Of a DNA stretch of 15,659 nt, positions 6,511-13,902 are shown piece by piece. This DNA comes from an uncultured Petrimonas sp. (lineage in GTDB: Bacteria > Bacteroidota > Bacteroidia > Bacteroidales > Dysgonomonadaceae), in assembly GCA_934621705.1 (NCBI GenBank), contig CAKTUP010000039.1, positions 1-15,659 of the forward strand, written 5' to 3'. The translations under genes and the position numbers were made by a program. The notes below the pieces were generated by a model. It had not been told where the DNA came from, searched no databases, and saw only the letters and a list, made by a program, of their open reading frames with translations. The stretch's first letter is position 1, and each line of letters begins with the position of its first letter.

Positions 6511-8031
6511 ATGGACAGACGAAATTTTATCAAAACAGGCAGTCTCGCTCTTGCGGGAGCTGTGGCTGCACCGACGTTCGCTTCATCGTTGACCGGAAAT
6601 GAGAAAACCACCTCAGTTTCATCGGCTATGCAGCATTTCGGCGTAAGCGAAGCTGATGTCCGCAAGACGTTGACGGCGGCGCTGGAAAAAGGCGGCGATT
6701 ATGCCGATTTATTCTTCGAACACACGTTTAGCAACAGCGTTGCCTTGCAGGACGGCGCGGTGAACCGCAGCAATTCCAATATCGATTTTGGGATGGGTGT
6801 GCGTGTACTCTCGGGCGACCAAACCGGGTATGCGTATATCGAGAACATCACGCTCGATGAAATGCTGAAAGCGGCGCGTACGGCTGCGCGTATTGCCAGC
6901 GGCAGCGCTAAAACCAAACCGATTTCGCTGACCGAAAAACCGGTGAACACCAATTTCTACACCGTTTCCACCCCTTGGGAAGGAGTTATCCTGAAAGAAA
7001 AGACGCCGTATCTGCAAAAACTGAACGACAAGGTGTTCTCTCTCGACAAGCGGGTGCAGAAAGTATCGGCGTCGTTGAACGACAGCACCTCGCACGTCCT
7101 GTTTTGCAACTCCGAAGGAGTGAGTTATTACGATTACCGCCCCATGGTTACGCTGAGCGCGGTGTGTATTATGGAAGAAAACGGCAAATTCGAGAACAGC
7201 TACTCGGCGCGGGCTTACCGCAAAGGGTTCGAGTTTTTGTCGGACGACATTATCGAAATCATCGCCCGCGAAGCGGTAGAAAACACGTCCATCTTGTTCA
7301 AAGCCATCAAGCCCAAAGGTGGAGAAATGCCTGTGGTGATGGGTTCGGGCGGATCGGGGATTTTGCTGCACGAAGCTATCGGGCACGCTTTCGAAGCCGA
7401 TTTTAACCGCAAAAACATTTCCATCTTCTCCGACCAACTGAACAAGAAAATCTGCAACGAGCACATCAGCGTGGTGGATGACGGAACCATTCCGTTTAAC
7501 CGCGGCTCGATAAACATCGACGACGAAGGCACGTACGGCCAGAAAACACACATTGTGAAAGACGGCGTGCTTACCAGTTACCTGCACGACCGCATCAGTG
7601 CGAAGCACTACGGCATCGAATCCACCGGAAACGGCCGCCGCGAATCGTTCCGCAGTATGCCCATGCCGCGCATGCGTGCCACGTATATGGAAGCGGGAAA
7701 CGTGAAGGAGTCGGACATCATCGCTTCCGTTAAGAACGGAATTTTTGTGGATAAGTTTACCAACGGACAAGTACAGATTGGCGCGGGCGACTTCACGTTC
7801 TTCGTGAAATCGGGTTACCTTATCGAAAACGGACAGTTGACGCAACCCATCAAAGACATCAACATCATCGGAAACGGCCCGAAGGCGTTAGCCGATATTA
7901 CCATGGTTGCCGACAACGACAAAATTGACAACGGCACGTGGACATGCGGAAAAGACGGGCAGTCGTGCCCCGTTACCTGCGGTATGCCTTCGGCACTGGT
8001 GAGTAAATTAACCGTGGGAGGGGAAAGTTGA
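6511..8031 (+). CDS. tldD: TldD-family zinc metalloprotease with Tat signal peptide
   Basis: TldD is the catalytic subunit of the TldD/TldE protease, known in E. coli for microcin B17 maturation and CcdA degradation as a cytosolic heterodimer; the substrate here is unknown. The 506-residue protein starts with DRRNFIKTG followed by an Ala-rich hydrophobic stretch and PTFASS, a convincing twin-arginine signal (residues 2-26) and the reason to accept the ATG at 6511. The zinc-site motif HEAIGH is at 287-292, within LLHEAIGHAFEAD. The conserved CGKDGQ segment starts at C479, the likely third zinc ligand, and the protein ends near the family LTVGG motif. The next gene is its usual partner, so the two form an operon. 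E. coli TldD lacks a signal peptide; export is therefore the point of difference here. Confidence 0.95.
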   Translation: MDRRNFIKTGSLALAGAVAAPTFASSLTGNEKTTSVSSAMQHFGVSEADVRKTLTAALEKGGDYADLFFEHTFSNSVALQDGAVNRSNSNIDFGMGVRVLSGDQTGYAYIENITLDEMLKAARTAARIASGSAKTKPISLTEKPVNTNFYTVSTPWEGVILKEKTPYLQKLNDKVFSLDKRVQKVSASLNDSTSHVLFCNSEGVSYYDYRPMVTLSAVCIMEENGKFENSYSARAYRKGFEFLSDDIIEIIAREAVENTSILFKAIKPKGGEMPVVMGSGGSGILLHEAIGHAFEADFNRKNISIFSDQLNKKICNEHISVVDDGTIPFNRGSINIDDEGTYGQKTHIVKDGVLTSYLHDRISAKHYGIESTGNGRRESFRSMPMPRMRATYMEAGNVKESDIIASVKNGIFVDKFTNGQVQIGAGDFTFFVKSGYLIENGQLTQPIKDINIIGNGPKALADITMVADNDKIDNGTWTCGKDGQSCPVTCGMPSALVSKLTVGGES

Positions 8032-8071
8032 GACTTGGCGACTTGGCGACAAGAGACCAGGCGAAAAGGCG
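8032..8071. repeat. Degenerate 8-base repeats directly after the tldD stop
   Basis: GACTTGGC occurs twice in perfect tandem starting one base after the tldD TGA. Three looser octamers (one GACAAGAG, then two ending AGGCG) follow. The remaining spacer to 8120 has no clear structure. Confidence 0.55.
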
Positions 8072-8120
8072 GTCATTTGATAAGCCGCTGCCTTTTAAAT
8101 CGAAGTTCGCTCCCTCTCTC

Positions 8121-8148
8121 AAAACTCATAACTCACAACTCAAAACTA
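8121..8148. repeat. Four 7-base repeats upstream of tldE (ANAACTC)
   Basis: Four consecutive 7-mers fit ANAACTC; only the second base varies, except that the last unit ends in A. The array ends six bases before the tldE ATG, the same distance as the ATCTNAA array to the tldD ATG. Confidence 0.8.
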
Positions 8149-8154
8149 TTTAAC

Positions 8155-9474
8155 ATGATATCAAACCAAAATAAAAAACTGGCACAATGGGCAATGGATT
8201 ACGCCCTGAAAAACGGTTGCCAGGCAGCAAAAGTATCCATAAATCAAGGTTCGAACACGTCGTTTGAACTGCGCGATGCCAAAATGGATAAACTGCAACA
8301 GGCATCGGAAAGCGGCATGGGCTTGTTCCTTTACGTGGACGGACGTTACGGAACATACTCCACCAACCGGCTCAACCAAAAGGAATTGGAGTCGTTCATC
8401 AAAAACGGTATAGAATCTACCCGATATCTCGCCAAAGACGAAGCGCGCGTTCTACCCGACGCTTCGCGCTACTACAAAGGCGGCAAACCCGATCTGCAAC
8501 TGTTGGATCCGAAATTCTCCGCCGTAAATCCCGACGATAAGGTGGCTATGGCAAAAACCATTGCCGAAGAAGCATTGGGCAAAGACCCGCGGATAATCTC
8601 CGTGGAATCGTCGTACGGCGACGGCGATAACTTTGGTTATCAGATCACCAGCAACGGTTTTGAGGGCGAAACCCGGCGGTCGTGGTACTCGCTGTCGGCC
8701 AGCGTTGCCGTAAAGGGTGACGGCGAAGCCCGTCCTTCGTCCTATTGGTACGAATCGTCGCTCTATCTCGATAAACTGATCAGAGAAGGCATCGGGCAAA
8801 AGGCATTGGAGCGCACGTTGCAGAAAATAGGACAGCAGAAAACCAAATCGGGCAAATACACCATGGTGGTTGATCCGTTGAACTCGGGACAACTGCTTCG
8901 CCCGATGCTGAGCGCGATTTTCGGCGCTGCCTTGCAGCAGAAAAACTCTTTCCTGTTGGATAAACTCGGACAAAAAGTGGGCAGCGACAAGTTCACGTTG
9001 CTGGACGAGCCGCATCTTATCGGTGCGTCGGGCGCGCGCTATTTCGATGGCGAAGGCGTGGCAACGGAGCGAAGAAGCATCTTCGACAAAGGGGTATTGA
9101 ACACCTATTATATAGATACGTACAACGCCAGGAAAATGAATGTGGAGCCCACCATCGCCAATCCATCGGTTTTGGTGATGCAAACCGGAAGCAAAGACCT
9201 GAACGGCTTGGTTGCCGGCGTAAGTCACGGTATCCTCGTTACCGGTTTCAACGGCGGAAACAGCAACAGCAGCACCGGCGATTTTTCCTACGGAATTGAA
9301 GGCTTCCTGATCGAAAACGGCCGCCTTACCACGCCGCTTTCCGAAATGAACGTTACCGGAAACATGATTACACTCTGGAACTCGCTCGCCGAAACCGGAA
9401 ACGACCCGCGGTTGAATTCTTCGTGGCGCATTCCGTCGCTCGTTTTCGAAGGCGTGGATTTTAGCGGGATTTAG
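8155..9474 (+). CDS. tldE: TldE/PmbA-family partner subunit
   Basis: TldE (PmbA) is the non-catalytic homologue that forms the protease with TldD. The 439-residue product has no HExxxH motif, as expected. Family-typical C-terminal features are GVATERRSIFDKGVLNTYYI (about 304-323), a Gly/Asn/Ser-rich loop GGNSNSSTGDFSYGIEGFLI and NVTGNMITLWNSL. The frame stays open 40 codons further upstream to 8035, but that stretch is repeat-filled spacer and translates to low-complexity sequence, so I place the start at the ATG at 8155, where the protein begins MISNQNKKLAQWAMDYALKN. There is no signal peptide, unlike its partner TldD. The first palindromic repeat downstream begins at the last base of the stop codon. 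Confidence 0.93.
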   Translation: MISNQNKKLAQWAMDYALKNGCQAAKVSINQGSNTSFELRDAKMDKLQQASESGMGLFLYVDGRYGTYSTNRLNQKELESFIKNGIESTRYLAKDEARVLPDASRYYKGGKPDLQLLDPKFSAVNPDDKVAMAKTIAEEALGKDPRIISVESSYGDGDNFGYQITSNGFEGETRRSWYSLSASVAVKGDGEARPSSYWYESSLYLDKLIREGIGQKALERTLQKIGQQKTKSGKYTMVVDPLNSGQLLRPMLSAIFGAALQQKNSFLLDKLGQKVGSDKFTLLDEPHLIGASGARYFDGEGVATERRSIFDKGVLNTYYIDTYNARKMNVEPTIANPSVLVMQTGSKDLNGLVAGVSHGILVTGFNGGNSNSSTGDFSYGIEGFLIENGRLTTPLSEMNVTGNMITLWNSLAETGNDPRLNSSWRIPSLVFEGVDFSGI

Positions 9475-9561
9475 TAGAGACGCATTGAATGCGTCTTTAA
9501 TGGGCAGAGACGCATTGAATGCGTTTTATGATGGGTAGAGACACATTCAATGTGTCTCTAC
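9475..9561. repeat. Three copies of a palindromic repeat, core AGACGCATTGAATGCGTCT
   Basis: Copies lie at about 9475-9499, 9505-9529 and 9535-9561. Each is an inverted repeat around a single central base. Copy 1 has perfect 9-base arms in its core; copy 2 is eroded on its right arm; copy 3 has perfect 13-base arms. In copy 3 a G:C pair of the stem is replaced by A:T on both arms, a compensatory change. A fourth relative lies at 12103-12126 beyond the PBP gene. These look like REP-type elements. Confidence 0.85.
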
Positions 9562-9568
9562 ATTTTTT
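9535..9568 (+). terminator. Likely intrinsic terminator of tldDE (third palindrome copy plus T-run)
   Basis: The perfect palindrome at 9535-9561 can fold into a stem of about 12 bp with a 3-base loop, and is followed on the plus strand by A and six T. It comes 60 bases after the tldE stop. Confidence 0.65.
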
Positions 9569-9604
9569 CACACCATTTCTACCCGCTTATTCAACTGTTT
9601 TGTG

Positions 9605-9612
9605 TAATTTTG
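9605..9612 (+). promoter_or_regulatory. Putative -7 box for the PBP gene
   Basis: TAATTTTG matches the TAnnTTTG consensus exactly. No TTTG is seen at the expected -33 spacing. The start would be near 9619, leaving a leader of about 40 bases before the ATG at 9658. Confidence 0.5.
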
Positions 9613-9657
9613 TGCCGAAATCCGTCCAAATCAAAACTAATCGGTTTCAAGTAAACT

Positions 9658-12048
9658 ATGGGGAAAAAATCGGAACCAACTAAGAAAACAACTAAGAAAA
9701 CGCCGCCCAGAAGCAATATCGTCAAATGGTTATGGCGATTGTTCTTTATTTTTGTTGCTGTAAACGTCGTTGCATTCCTGCTGATGTCGTCCGGACTGAT
9801 CGGTTATCTGCCGCGCATCGATGAACTGGAAAATCCGATCGATAAATACGCATCGCAAGTTATTTCATCAGACGAACAGTTGTTGTTTACCTATTCTCAA
9901 AGCGACGAAAACCGTATTTTCGTTGACTATAACGAACTGTCGCCTCATCTCATCAGCGCGCTGGTTGCAACGGAAGACCAACGTTACTATACCCATTCGG
10001 GAATTGATATTATCGGCCTGGGAAGAGCTGTTTTTAAAACCCTTCTGCTTCAGGACGAAAGCAGCGGAGGAGGAAGTACCATTACCCAGCAATTGGCAAA
10101 ACTGCTCTATTCCCCCAAAGCCAGCAATAAGCTTCAGCGTGTTTTTCAGAAACCCATCGAGTGGGTGATTGCCACCAAGTTGGAGCGTTTTTACACCAAA
10201 GACGAGATTATCAACCTCTACCTCAATAAATACGATTTCAACTACAATGCCGTAGGAATTGAATCGGCAGCCCGCACCTATTTCAATAAGCGCCCCATCG
10301 ATTTGAATATTCAGGAGTCGGCCACGCTGGTGGGGATGTTAAAGAATTCATCGCTGTATAACCCCGTTCGGCGGGAGCAAGTGACTAAAGACCGTCGCGA
10401 TGTGGTGTTGGCGCAAATGAGAAAAGCCGGCCATTTATCGTTGCACGAAGCCGATTCGCTGCAAAAACTTCCTATCGAGTTGGATTTTAACCGTGCAGAC
10501 CACATTGCTATTCCGGCGCCGTATTACCGCCAGCACCTGGCAAAGGTGATGATGGCTGTGAAACCCGACAGAAAAGCCTATGCATCGTGGCAGGGACAGC
10601 AGTTTTACGAAGATTCGCTATCGTGGGAAACCGATCCGCTATACGGCTGGTGCAACAAAAACAAGAAAGCCGACGGCTCTAACTACAATGTTTATACCGA
10701 CGGATTGAAAATTTATTCCACCCTCGATTCGCGCATGCAGAAATATGCCGAGCAAGCCGTTCAGGAACATCTGAGCAAGGCTTTGCAGCCGCAGTTTACA
10801 GCCGAGAAACGCAACAAGAAATACGCTCCGTACGCGAACAGTTTGGCCGGCGATGCCGAAAAATTTATGCAAACGGCCATGCGCCAAACCGACCGGTACC
10901 GGATTCTGAAGAAAGAAGGCTGGAGCGAAGACAAGATACTGAGCAACTTTAAAGATACTCCGGTGGAGATGAAGGTCTTCTCGTGGAAAGGCGATATTGA
11001 TACTACGCTGACTCCCTGGGACTCGATCCGCTACCACAAAACCTACCTGCGCGCCGGATTTATGGCGATGAGCCCGTTGACGGGACACGTGAAAGCCTAC
11101 GTGGGCGGCCCCGATTTCGCGCATTTCAAGTACGATATGGTAAGCACCGGAAAGCGACAAATCGGGTCAACCATAAAACCGTATCTCTACACATTGGCCA
11201 TGGAAGAAGGGTTGACGCCTTGCGACGGAATGATGCATCGACCTATAACCATCATGGCCGAAAACGGACAACCGTGGACACCCCGAAACACAAGAGGCGC
11301 CTTGGGCGGTTTTGTTTCCATAAAATGGGGGTTGCAGAATTCCGATAACTGGGTTACGGCTTACCTGATGAGCCTGTTCTCGCCTTACGCATTTGCGCGG
11401 ATGCTGAAATCCTTCGGCTTGAAATCGCCCGCCGACCCGGTGGTTTCTCTGGCGTTGGGACCAAACGATGCTTCGGTTTACGAGATGGCCGGCGCGTACA
11501 CGGCATTCGTCAATCGGGGAATTCGTGTGGAACCGCTGCTGGTTACCCGGATTGAAGATTCTTTCGGCAACGTGGTGGCTAACTTTGTGCCCCGGATGCA
11601 GGAGATTTTCAGCGAAACCACATCGTATAAAATGCTGGATATGCTGAAAGCTGTGGTGGACGGCGGAACCGGTGGCCGCTTGCGCCGCATCTACAACCTG
11701 AAAAGCGAAATGGGCGCCAAAACCGGTACCACCAACGATAACTCCGACGCGTGGTTTATGTCGTTTACGCCCGAAATTGTGGCTTCGGCATGGGTGGGTG
11801 GCGAGGAACCTTCCATCCGATTCGATAATATGGCGTACGGACAGGGCGCTGCCGCGGCGCTGCCCATTCACGGGTTATTTTACCAACGCATCTACGCCGA
11901 TCCGACGCTGGATTACAAAGACGACGGAAAATTCGATATCCCCGCCAATTTCACGCCTTGCCACGATTCACAACGCTACTCGCCCGACTTTTACCGCAAC
12001 GATGACCCCATAGGCGAAGGCGAAGGAATTGATGATATGTTTAATTAG
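9658..12048 (+). CDS. Class A penicillin-binding protein (PBP1A-like, glycosyltransferase plus transpeptidase)
   Basis: This bifunctional enzyme polymerises lipid II into glycan strands and cross-links the stem peptides in the periplasm, anchored by one N-terminal helix. The 796 residues begin with a basic Lys/Thr-rich cytoplasmic tail (1-20) and a helix at about 24-50. The GT51 domain covers about 65-240, with catalytic E106 in ATEDQRYYTHSGID and the GGSTITQQLAK motif at 138-148. The transpeptidase domain covers about 460-735 with SxxK at 504-507 (nucleophile S504 in GSTIKP), SDN at 562-564 and KTGT at 688-691. A charged insert of about 90 residues (370-460) separates the domains, and the tail (735-796) is acidic. 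All active-site residues are intact. It has its own -7 box and is isolated from tldDE by a terminator-like palindrome. Whether it is MrcA or MrcB in E. coli terms cannot be decided. Confidence 0.95.
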   Translation: MGKKSEPTKKTTKKTPPRSNIVKWLWRLFFIFVAVNVVAFLLMSSGLIGYLPRIDELENPIDKYASQVISSDEQLLFTYSQSDENRIFVDYNELSPHLISALVATEDQRYYTHSGIDIIGLGRAVFKTLLLQDESSGGGSTITQQLAKLLYSPKASNKLQRVFQKPIEWVIATKLERFYTKDEIINLYLNKYDFNYNAVGIESAARTYFNKRPIDLNIQESATLVGMLKNSSLYNPVRREQVTKDRRDVVLAQMRKAGHLSLHEADSLQKLPIELDFNRADHIAIPAPYYRQHLAKVMMAVKPDRKAYASWQGQQFYEDSLSWETDPLYGWCNKNKKADGSNYNVYTDGLKIYSTLDSRMQKYAEQAVQEHLSKALQPQFTAEKRNKKYAPYANSLAGDAEKFMQTAMRQTDRYRILKKEGWSEDKILSNFKDTPVEMKVFSWKGDIDTTLTPWDSIRYHKTYLRAGFMAMSPLTGHVKAYVGGPDFAHFKYDMVSTGKRQIGSTIKPYLYTLAMEEGLTPCDGMMHRPITIMAENGQPWTPRNTRGALGGFVSIKWGLQNSDNWVTAYLMSLFSPYAFARMLKSFGLKSPADPVVSLALGPNDASVYEMAGAYTAFVNRGIRVEPLLVTRIEDSFGNVVANFVPRMQEIFSETTSYKMLDMLKAVVDGGTGGRLRRIYNLKSEMGAKTGTTNDNSDAWFMSFTPEIVASAWVGGEEPSIRFDNMAYGQGAAAALPIHGLFYQRIYADPTLDYKDDGKFDIPANFTPCHDSQRYSPDFYRNDDPIGEGEGIDDMFN

Positions 12049-12052
12049 GGAA

Positions 12053-12087
12053 GGGCGAAGGGCATAGAGCGAAGGGCATAGGGTGAA
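12053..12087. repeat. Five 7-base repeats just after the PBP stop (GGGCRWA)
   Basis: Five consecutive indel-free 7-mers, with GGGCATA occurring twice and close variants between. The array starts four bases after the stop codon. Confidence 0.8.
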
Positions 12088-12102
12088 GACAGCCGGTGAT
12101 TT

Positions 12103-12126
12103 GTAGAGACGCAATGCTTGCGTCTT
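12103..12126. repeat. Fourth copy of the GTAGAGACGC palindrome family
   Basis: The sequence GTAGAGACGCAATGCTTGCG followed by TCTT has arms GACGCAA and TTGCGTC around a TGC loop. The outer GTAGAGACGCA matches the copies at 9475-9561, while the stem-loop junction differs on both arms so that pairing is kept. No T-run follows, so it is unlikely to be a terminator by itself. Confidence 0.75.
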
Positions 12127-12150
12127 CCATCCGGAAAAACAATACAAATG

Positions 12151-12190
12151 AAAAGGTACTGACGTTTCACCCAAAACGTCAGTACCTTTT
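12151..12190. terminator. 17-bp hairpin, probable bidirectional terminator between convergent genes
   Basis: Arm AAAAGGTACTGACGTTT (12151-12167) is the perfect reverse complement of 12174-12190, with loop CACCCA. The stem begins with AAAA and ends with TTTT, so both strands present a stem ending in a short U-run. Its position between the plus-strand PBP gene and the minus-strand TPR gene suits a shared terminator. The right arm is also the first unit of the 22-base repeat. Confidence 0.65.
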
Positions 12191-12261
12191 GGGTGAAACG
12201 TCAGTAGGTTTTGGGTAAAACGTCAGCAGGTTTTCATCGAAACCTCAGCAGGTTTTGCAAC
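12174..12261. repeat. Four tandem 22-base repeats (AAACGTCAGYAGGTTTT plus five variable bases)
   Basis: Units begin at 12174, 12196, 12218 and 12240, each exactly 22 bases. The first 17 bases are well conserved (CC for GG in unit 1; CCTC for CGTC in unit 4). The last five vary: GGGTG, GGGTA, CATCG, GCAAC. A partial inverted copy precedes them and forms the hairpin at 12151-12190. Confidence 0.85.
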
Positions 12262-12275
12262 GGATACGATAAGGT

Positions 12276-13580
12276 TTACTTTTTCCCCGACTGCATAAAC
12301 AACTGCTCCTGCAATTCTTTTATGCGTCTGAAACTGACCATGTAATAAAAATCCTCCATCCTCATTTTTTCGCCTTCGGCGGGGGTGGAACGGGTGAAAT
12401 CCAGGTTTTTGGGTGCGGTTTTCATAAAACGTTCGTAGGTGGCGAGGGCGTTTTTGTAATCCTTAGCCGTGTCGTAAACGTGGGCAATGCTGTATAAAAG
12501 GTTGTGCTGATCGGGTTGTCGTTTATATGCAGACAAATAATACTCAATGGCTTTGGCGGGGTTATTGGAGTTTTGGTAAGTCTCTGCCATGGAAACATCG
12601 AAACCGTAAAGCTTTTCCGACATCTCGTGTATCTTATCCATACCCTCCTGCAATACTTCCACGGCTTTGTCGTGGTTTTTTATGCGTCCGAGCGCTGTTC
12701 CGTAATAGAAATTCAGGTTCACGTCTTTGTCGTTAATTTCGTATGCCTTGCTGAGCCACTTCACCGCCTCGTAATGCCAGCTTTTGCCATAGTTGCTCAT
12801 TCCCAGGAAATAGGTAGTTGTGTAGGAACTGTCGCCCAGTGCGATATTTGCCTCCAGGCGCTCGATTGCTTTATCGAAATTTCCCGAGGAATAATTTGCC
12901 ATTCCGTTGAATTGTCCGATGCTTTTTTGGTTCGGATTGATTTCGTTCAGGTACTTTTCGGTCATAACCACCACGGTGTCGTAGCCAATTTCTCCCAGAG
13001 CATAATAGAACTCGCAGATGCGGCTTAGTGAGAGATGATCGGATGGGTTTTTCTCGTAGGCTTTAGAGTAACAATAACCTGCTTCAATGGGATCGTTGAG
13101 GTTTAAAAACGCATCTCCCGTCATTCGAAGGAGTAGGGGAATGGAATCGGATTGAAAAACGGTTTGGGCGCTTTCGATGGTTTCCTGCCAATTGCCGTTC
13201 CGGTAATAAGCCATAGCTTTTTTAGTTTGGAAAAAGAGGTTTCCGGGCGACAGGCTGTCGGCTTTAATCCAGTTTTTTAGCGCCGATTCTGTGTCACCGG
13301 CTTGCGATGCGCATTCTGCGGCGGAAATCAATAACTCTGTGTCGTCGGGATTATTTTGCAGAAGCCGTTCGTAAACGGTAAGGGCATCGGCATAGTTGTA
13401 AAGCTTTTCGAGGCTTTCTGCTTTCAGCAACAGGTTTTCGGCGGTTTCAGGCTCATTCTCCAGAAGCAGCAACGCTTCTTTGTACCTGTATTGTTGAAGC
13501 GCTGACCGCACCTCGTTGGATTGCGCCGCGAGAAGTACGGAACATAAAATCAAAATGCCGGATAATACTGTTCTTTTCAT
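12276..13580 (-). CDS. Exported tetratricopeptide-repeat protein
   Basis: The 434-residue product starts MKRTVLSGILILCSVLLAAQ, a Sec signal peptide probably cleaved after AAQ; the residue before the signal Cys is Leu, so it is not a typical lipobox. The frame is open ten codons further up to an ATG at 13610, but the signal peptide fixes the start at 13580. The rest is helical with about eight TPR-like units, for example NYADALTVYERLLQNNPDD, ESALKNWIKADSLSPGN, NFDKAIERLEANIALGDSS, HDKAVEVLQEGMDKI, NPAKAIEYYLSAYKRQPDQ and YKNALATYERFMKTAPKN. It ends in a charged, Lys-rich tail. TPR proteins of this kind are scaffolds, so no specific role can be assigned. It is on the same strand as the M56-like gene but 323 bases away with a hairpin cluster between. 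I found no convincing promoter. Confidence 0.85.
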   Translation of the reverse strand: MKRTVLSGILILCSVLLAAQSNEVRSALQQYRYKEALLLLENEPETAENLLLKAESLEKLYNYADALTVYERLLQNNPDDTELLISAAECASQAGDTESALKNWIKADSLSPGNLFFQTKKAMAYYRNGNWQETIESAQTVFQSDSIPLLLRMTGDAFLNLNDPIEAGYCYSKAYEKNPSDHLSLSRICEFYYALGEIGYDTVVVMTEKYLNEINPNQKSIGQFNGMANYSSGNFDKAIERLEANIALGDSSYTTTYFLGMSNYGKSWHYEAVKWLSKAYEINDKDVNLNFYYGTALGRIKNHDKAVEVLQEGMDKIHEMSEKLYGFDVSMAETYQNSNNPAKAIEYYLSAYKRQPDQHNLLYSIAHVYDTAKDYKNALATYERFMKTAPKNLDFTRSTPAEGEKMRMEDFYYMVSFRRIKELQEQLFMQSGKK

Positions 13581-13679
13581 TGATAGGAGTTTAAATAAAT
13601 CATTAGGCATCGGCCGGTTTGGAAGCGAGAGTTGTTTTTTAATGAATATCCGTTACTTTATCCATATTACTTTTGTTAC

Positions 13680-13829
13680 GGTACGCTGTACCTTTTATAG
13701 TCTGTTGTTATCCGTAACTACAAAGATTTCGCTACTCTGTAGCAGTTAGTGTGGTCATTGATAGGTGCAGCGCACCTCAAATATTTGTAGCAAGGGTAAT
13801 ATATTGAGCAGCATAAGGTGCAGCGCACC
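13680..13829. repeat. Cluster of four short hairpins resembling a REP/BIME element
   Basis: Four imperfectly related hairpins, each 5-6 bp of stem with a 3-base loop: GGTACGCTGTACC (13680-13692), GCTACTCTGTAGC (13731-13743), AGGTGCAGCGCACCT (13763-13777) and GGTGCAGCGCACC (13817-13829). The second is preceded by CTACAAAGATTTC and the third is followed by CAAATATTTGTAG, near reverse complements, so hairpins 2 and 3 form a head-to-head inverted pair. The first hairpin is also enclosed on its left by GTTACGG (13675-13681), whose complement CCGTAAC is at 13712-13718. The cluster fills most of the 13581-13902 intergenic region; no gene is visible there. Confidence 0.7.
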
Positions 13830-13861
13830 GAAATATGAGATGCGGAAAACTTTTATTTCTA

Positions 13862-13890
13862 ACCGCAGGACCGGAAATCGGTCAGGCGGT
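13862..13890 (-). terminator. Stem-loop downstream of the M56-like gene
   Basis: Arms ACCGC/GCGGT and GACCG/CGGTC pair around a GAAAT loop, separated by a symmetric AG/AG internal loop. It begins 12 bases after the stop codon on the minus strand. No strong U-run follows, so it may stabilise the 3' end rather than terminate. Confidence 0.45.
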
Positions 13891-13902
13891 AAACAAAATC
13901 AA

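Noticed and set aside
6709..7845. Long antisense ORF (378 codons) opposite tldD, and similar ones opposite tldE (8452-9228) and the PBP gene (10639-11160, 11167-11871)
   Set aside because: They are His/Arg/Phe-rich mirror translations of well-supported genes, with no recognisable domain or leader; they are products of codon bias on the sense strand.
8035..8154. 40-codon N-terminal extension of TldE in the same open frame
   Set aside because: It translates repeat-filled spacer into low-complexity sequence with no family similarity; the ATG at 8155 gives a normal TldE start.
12174..12261. 22-base repeats as a CRISPR array
   Set aside because: The units are contiguous with only five variable bases between cores, so there are no spacers, and no cas gene is present.
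13581..13610. Start of the TPR protein at the ATG at 13610
   Set aside because: The ATG at 13580 is followed directly by a good signal peptide; the extra ten residues would bury it.
13668..13692. Plus-strand promoter (TACTTTTG at 13668-13675) followed by a small hairpin, as a tiny RNA gene
   Set aside because: The -7 box matches by sequence but has no -33 element, the hairpin begins five bases later, and it belongs to the hairpin cluster; nothing else supports a transcript.
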